Origin: Isoptericola sp. | Lineage (GTDB): Bacteria > Actinomycetota > Actinomycetes > Actinomycetales > Cellulomonadaceae | Reading direction: 5' to 3' | Assembly: GCA_031181105.1 (NCBI GenBank) | Contig: JAPSLD010000002.1 | Location: 1 to 53,315, forward strand | Length of the DNA: 53,315 nucleotides | Shown here: positions 50,165 through 53,315 of the stretch, in pieces | Layout: every line of letters begins with the position of its first letter | Position numbering within the stretch: position 1 is the stretch's first letter | Made by a program: the position numbers and the translations under genes | Notes under the pieces: model-generated | What the model saw: only the letters and a program-made list of their open reading frames with translations | What the model was told of the DNA's origin: nothing | The model's database searches: none

Positions 50165-51238
50165 ATGAGCAACCTCGAGACCCGGCCGGCGGAGCAGCTC
50201 TGCGCCGCGGGGGAGCGGAACCCGGGCGTCGAGCTGCTCACGCCCCGCGACGTCCCGCTCGGCGGACCCCGGGCGATGCACGTGCGCCGCACGATCCCGC
50301 AGCGGCAGCGCTCGCTCGTCGGGGCGTGGTGCTTCTGCGACCACTACGGCCCGGACGACGTGTCGCGCTCGGAGGGCATGCAGGTGCCGCCGCACCCGCA
50401 CACCGGGCTGCAGACGGTGAGCTGGCTGTTCGCCGGCGAGATCCTGCACCGCGACTCGGTCGGCTCGCTGCAGACGGTCCGCCCGGGGGAGCTCAACCTC
50501 ATGACCGCCGGCGTGGGCATCTCGCACTCAGAGGAGTCGCCGCCGGGTGACCGGCCGCCCGTGCTGCACGGCGTGCAGCTGTGGACGGTGCTGCCGTCGT
50601 CGCACCGCGACGTCGAGCCGCACTTCGAGCACCACGGCGACCTCCCCGTCGCCCGCGTCGGCGGCGCGCGCGTCCAGGTGTTCATGGGCACGCTGGGAGC
50701 GGGCGGCGAGCGGCTCACCTCGCCCGCCCGCACCTACACCCCGCTGGTCGGCGCCCAGCTCGACGTCCCCGCCGGCGCGAGCGTCGAGCTCGAGGTCGAC
50801 CCGGGCTTCGAGCACGCGCTGCTCGTCGACGCCGGGGAGGCGGCCCTCGGCGGGGAGCCCGTGCCGCGGGACAACCTCGGCTACGTCGCGCCCGGCCCCG
50901 ACCGGCTCACGGTGGCCGCCGGCGCCGAGCCCGTGCGTGCCGTGCTCGTCGGCGGCGAGCCGTTCGACGAGGACATCATCATGTGGTGGAACTTCGTGGG
51001 CCGCACCAACGAGGACATCGAGCGGGCGCGCGAGGACTGGATGGCGCAGATGGTCGACGCCGACGACGGCGAGACGGCCTACGTGCCCGGGGCCGCCGGG
51101 CGGCGCTTCGGCGAGGTCCGCGGGTACGCGAGCGGCCCGCTGCGCGCCCCCGCCCTGCCCGACGTGCGCCTGCGGCCCCGCACCCGGCCCACGGGCCGCA
51201 ACACCGGCGTCGCGCCCGAGCCGCCCGCGATGAGCTGA
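50165..51238 (+). CDS. Pirin-family protein
   Basis: A 357-residue double cupin. The N-terminal domain carries the iron ligands in PPHPHTGLQTV, with later His and Glu in ISHSEES. DRPPVLHGVQLWTVLP links to the second cupin, which ends WWNFVGRTNEDIERAREDW, the usual pirin C-terminal signature. Some pirins oxidise quercetin or act as redox-dependent regulators; this cannot be told here. ATG 50165 follows TACGCT by six bases, a leaderless start. A 12-bp tandem repeat lies just upstream. Confidence 0.92.
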   Translation: MSNLETRPAEQLCAAGERNPGVELLTPRDVPLGGPRAMHVRRTIPQRQRSLVGAWCFCDHYGPDDVSRSEGMQVPPHPHTGLQTVSWLFAGEILHRDSVGSLQTVRPGELNLMTAGVGISHSEESPPGDRPPVLHGVQLWTVLPSSHRDVEPHFEHHGDLPVARVGGARVQVFMGTLGAGGERLTSPARTYTPLVGAQLDVPAGASVELEVDPGFEHALLVDAGEAALGGEPVPRDNLGYVAPGPDRLTVAAGAEPVRAVLVGGEPFDEDIIMWWNFVGRTNEDIERAREDWMAQMVDADDGETAYVPGAAGRRFGEVRGYASGPLRAPALPDVRLRPRTRPTGRNTGVAPEPPAMS

Positions 51239-51368
51239 CCGGGCGGCCGCCGCCGTCGGCCCGCCAGGTCGGCGGTTCGTCGTGGGGTCGGCGGTCCGGA
51301 TCGCCGACCCGACGACGGATCACCGACCGGGCGCCCCGGACGCCCCGGCGACGCCCCGGGCACGACGA

Positions 51369-51398
51369 AGCCCCCGGCCGGCAGGCGGCTCGGGGGCT
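51369..51398 (-). terminator. Terminator of the tRNA-Gly gene
   Basis: On the minus strand AGCCCCCG and CGGGGGCT form an 8-bp stem, followed by TTCGTCGT. It begins six bases after the tRNA 3' end. Confidence 0.65.
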
Positions 51399-51403
51399 CT
51401 CGG

Positions 51404-51477
51404 TGGAGCGGGTGACGGGAATCGAACCCGCGCTGTCAGCTTGGGAAGCTGAAGTTCTACCATTGAACTACACCCGC
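51404..51477 (-). tRNA. tRNA-Gly, anticodon CCC
   Basis: A full cloverleaf of 74 bases including an encoded CCA. The acceptor stem is GCGGGTG/CACCCGC, the D arm contains TAGTTCAATGGTAGAA, the anticodon stem is TCAGC/GCTGA with loop TTCCCAA, and the T arm contains GGTTCGATTCC. It reads GGG codons. It lies alone between pirin and dcd. Confidence 0.96.
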
Positions 51478-51575
51478 GCTGCACGCCGATGACGGTGTGC
51501 GCGCCCCGATCATACCGAACGTCCCGGACAGGTCCGAACCAGACGCACGCACCGCCGTCGGGCTACCGTGTGCCC

Positions 51576-52151
51576 GTGCTGCTCTCCGACCGTGACATCC
51601 GCGCCGAGCTCGACGCCGGGCGCGTCGTCCTGGACCCGTACGAGCCCGCCATGATCCAGCCGTCGAGCATCGACGTCCGCCTGGACAAGCTGTTCCGGCT
51701 GTTCGACAACCACAAGTACCCGTTCATCGACCCGTCGCAGGAGCAGCCCGAGCTCACGCGCCTGGTCGAGGTCGACGCCGGCGAGCCGCTCGTGCTGCAC
51801 CCCGGCGAGTTCGTGCTCGGTTCGACGTTCGAGGCGGTCACGCTGCCCGACGACGTCGCCGCGCGTCTCGAGGGGAAGTCCAGCCTGGGCCGGCTCGGGC
51901 TGCTCACCCACAGCACCGCGGGCTTCATCGACCCGGGCTTCTCGGGCCATGTCACCCTCGAGCTCAGCAACGTCGCCACGCTGCCCATCACGCTGTGGCC
52001 GGGCATGAAGATCGGTCAGCTGTGCTTCTTCCGGCTCTCGTCGCCCGCGGAGAACCCGTACGGCTCGAGCCTGTACGGGTCCCGCTACCAGGGCCAGCGC
52101 GGACCGACGGCGAGCCGGTCGTGGCAGTCGTTCCACCGCACGGACGTCTGA
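51576..52151 (+). CDS. dcd: dCTP deaminase (bifunctional dCTP deaminase/dUTPase type)
   Basis: A 191-residue trimeric nucleotide hydrolase. [38 protein letters not shown] (containing the active-site Ser, Arg and the catalytic region) and [14 protein letters not shown] follow family order, with [14 protein letters not shown] near the end. Mycobacterial homologues convert dCTP directly to dUMP, and the length and motif here fit that type. GTG 51576 follows TACCGT by six bases, a leaderless start; the longer frame upstream runs back toward the tRNA and is excluded. Confidence 0.95.
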   Translation: MLLSDRDIRAELDAGRVVLDPYEPAMIQPSSIDVRLDKLFRLFDNHKYPFIDPSQEQPELTRLVEVDAGEPLVLHPGEFVLGSTFEAVTLPDDVAARLEGKSSLGRLGLLTHSTAGFIDPGFSGHVTLELSNVATLPITLWPGMKIGQLCFFRLSSPAENPYGSSLYGSRYQGQRGPTASRSWQSFHRTDV

Positions 52152-52194
52152 GCCGGCGCCGATGAGCACGTCCAGCCCGGACGACGGGCGTCGC

Positions 52195-52263
52195 TACGCT
52201 CGGTCCCGCCGCGCCGGCCCGGGCGCGGGCCACGCCGCCGGCGTGCGCACGACCCGTAAGGAG
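52195..52263 (+). promoter_or_regulatory. Promoter -10 and ribosome-binding site of the last gene
   Basis: TACGCT (52195-52200) is a good -10, and AAGGAG (52258-52263) lies nine bases before ATG 52273. This favours 52273 over the in-frame ATG at 52162, which would place the promoter inside the gene. Confidence 0.5.
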
Positions 52264-52272
52264 CTCCGCCAG

Positions 52273-53315
52273 ATGGCCCAGTCCGCCACGACACCTCCTC
52301 CCGTGCCGCGCACGTCGGCGCAGGGCCACCAGGCCCGCCACCTGCTGGCGCTGCCGGCCGACGTGGTCGTCGACGAGGTCGAGGTCCTCGCGATGTCGCG
52401 CTTCGCGGGCACGCGCTGGGACGTCGTGCCGCGCGACCTCCCGGGTGCCGACCTGCCCGTGGGCCGCATGGCCGGCCCGGGCGAGACAGGTGTGCTGCGC
52501 CTGACCCGGCACAGCGTCCTCGCGGGCCCGTACGCGGCGCGCGGCGACGGCTTCGAGCTCGGCCTGCCCGGCGGCACCGCGACGGTGTTCGACGTCCTGT
52601 GCCCGCGCGAGCGCTGGGACGAGGCGCCGCCCGCCTTCGGCGGGGACCGTGACGGGCTGGCGCGTTCGTTCCCCGCGGGCCTGCCCAACCGGGAGGAGGA
52701 GCGCGTCGTCACGTGGCTGGTCGCGGCGGCCCGGCGGCTCGGCGGCTCGGTGCGGCTCGACGTCGCGGGCCTGTGGGACCCGGCCGAGGCCGGCCGCCGC
52801 GGCCCGGGCGCCGGCGTCGTGCTGACCCCGGACCCGGGGGTCGCCGTCGACATGACGGTCTACTCGGACGTGTGGCTCGACCCGCAGGCGGCCGAGCGCG
52901 TGCTGCAGGCCGTCCACCCCCGCATGCGGCTCGCGACCGAGGGCAAGGAGTACCTCGGCCCCCCGGAGGGCGTCGCCGACCGCCCGATGTACCCGGGCGA
53001 GCCCCTCGACCCCGAGCTGCGCCGCGCGATCCACGCGCGCGCCGACGACATCGACATCGCCGCCCTGCAGGCGCCCACGGTGCTCGACGGCTACGGGCTC
53101 GTGGCCGACCTCGGCCTCGACGGCTGGGTCAGCGTCGAGATCGCCGGCGAGGAGCACCTGCCGCTCCTGCTGCGCGACCTGCCGTGGACCGCGGGCGGCG
53201 TCGTGTCGTACCGGGTGCGCTGGGACCCGCCCGACCTCGTCGAGTCGCAGCAGGAGTTCCCGCAGCCCGCGCACGTCGTCGCGCGCAAGCGGGCCGCCGA
53301 CCTGGTCGCGCGGGT
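52273..53315 (+). CDS. Unrecognised protein, N-terminal part (runs off the window)
   Basis: At least 347 codons with no stop before the window ends. It begins MAQSATTPPPVPRTSAQGHQ, a disordered leader, followed by ARHLLALPADVVVDEVEVL. Later segments include FPAGLPNREEERVVTWLVAA, VDMTVYSDVWLDPQAAERVL and VLDGYGLVADLGLDGWVSVE. Alternating hydrophobic strands and Pro/Gly turns suggest an alpha/beta globular protein; no catalytic motif, signal peptide or membrane segment is seen. I do not recognise the family. Codon use (GC-rich third positions) is typical of the window, so it is a true gene. Confidence 0.75.
   Translation, partial: MAQSATTPPPVPRTSAQGHQARHLLALPADVVVDEVEVLAMSRFAGTRWDVVPRDLPGADLPVGRMAGPGETGVLRLTRHSVLAGPYAARGDGFELGLPGGTATVFDVLCPRERWDEAPPAFGGDRDGLARSFPAGLPNREEERVVTWLVAAARRLGGSVRLDVAGLWDPAEAGRRGPGAGVVLTPDPGVAVDMTVYSDVWLDPQAAERVLQAVHPRMRLATEGKEYLGPPEGVADRPMYPGEPLDPELRRAIHARADDIDIAALQAPTVLDGYGLVADLGLDGWVSVEIAGEEHLPLLLRDLPWTAGGVVSYRVRWDPPDLVESQQEFPQPAHVVARKRAADLVAR

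Overview
The window is very GC-rich, with GTG starts nearly as common as ATG. It has densely packed ATGA/GTGA-coupled operons, a typical actinobacterial gene set (CopD-CtaG fusion, YhgE/MMPL pair, bifunctional-type Dcd, DasR-like PTS control) and many leaderless genes. Together these point to a Gram-positive actinomycete, most likely Cellulomonas or a close relative; this is inferred from gene content, not from an rRNA. No insertion sequence, phage, integrase or CRISPR array was seen, so it reads as ordinary chromosome.

Layout. 1-3.2 kb: end of a gene coupled to an alpha/beta hydrolase with a secretion-substrate-like helical N-terminus, a small membrane protein, and a HisC-type aminotransferase. 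3.2-6.1 kb: a SoxR locus, with an NmrA-like reductase behind soxR and a divergent split transketolase whose promoter carries a SoxR box. 6.3-10.4 kb: an ABC importer (two permeases and a lipoprotein, no ATPase) coupled to a glycerophosphodiester phosphodiesterase. 10.7-14.4 kb: E1alpha, E1beta and E2 of a 2-oxoacid dehydrogenase behind a palindromic operator array. 14.5-20.2 kb: CopD-CtaG fusion, FAD oxidoreductase, S9 peptidase. 20.2-26.2 kb: TetR, an MMPL exporter with a degenerate ABC-ATPase-like tail, and a YhgE/Pip protein. 26.4-27.4 kb: a trypsin-like protease.

27.4-30.9 kb: PTS control locus (IIA, DasR-like GntR, EI, HPr) with two DasR-type operators, one inside a bidirectional promoter. 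31-39.7 kb: HtrA-like protease, ABC-2 exporter, YgjV-acyltransferase-like protein, aldo/keto reductase, a 73-residue protein, a thioredoxin-NHL protein coupled to a PfkB kinase, an acidic small protein and a HAD hydrolase. 39.7-45.9 kb: a LuxR regulator diverging from two overlapping, mutually similar mini-ORFs and a 1380-residue LPXTG-type surface protein. 45.9-49.4 kb: sugar isomerase-like protein, MFS exporter, TetR, DinB-like protein. 49.4-50.2 kb: a gene-free stretch rich in DnaA-box-like sequences. 50.2-53.3 kb: pirin, tRNA-Gly(CCC), dcd and the start of an unrecognised gene.

The most unusual points are the LuxR/twin-mini-ORF/surface-protein locus, the soxS-like promoter driving a leaderless split transketolase, the uniform leaderless geometry (-10 hexamer, six bases, start codon) at over a dozen genes on both strands, the 11-bp triplication that stacks three ATGA stop-start junctions before a sugar kinase, the MMPL-pseudo-ABC fusion, and the DnaA-box-like cluster.
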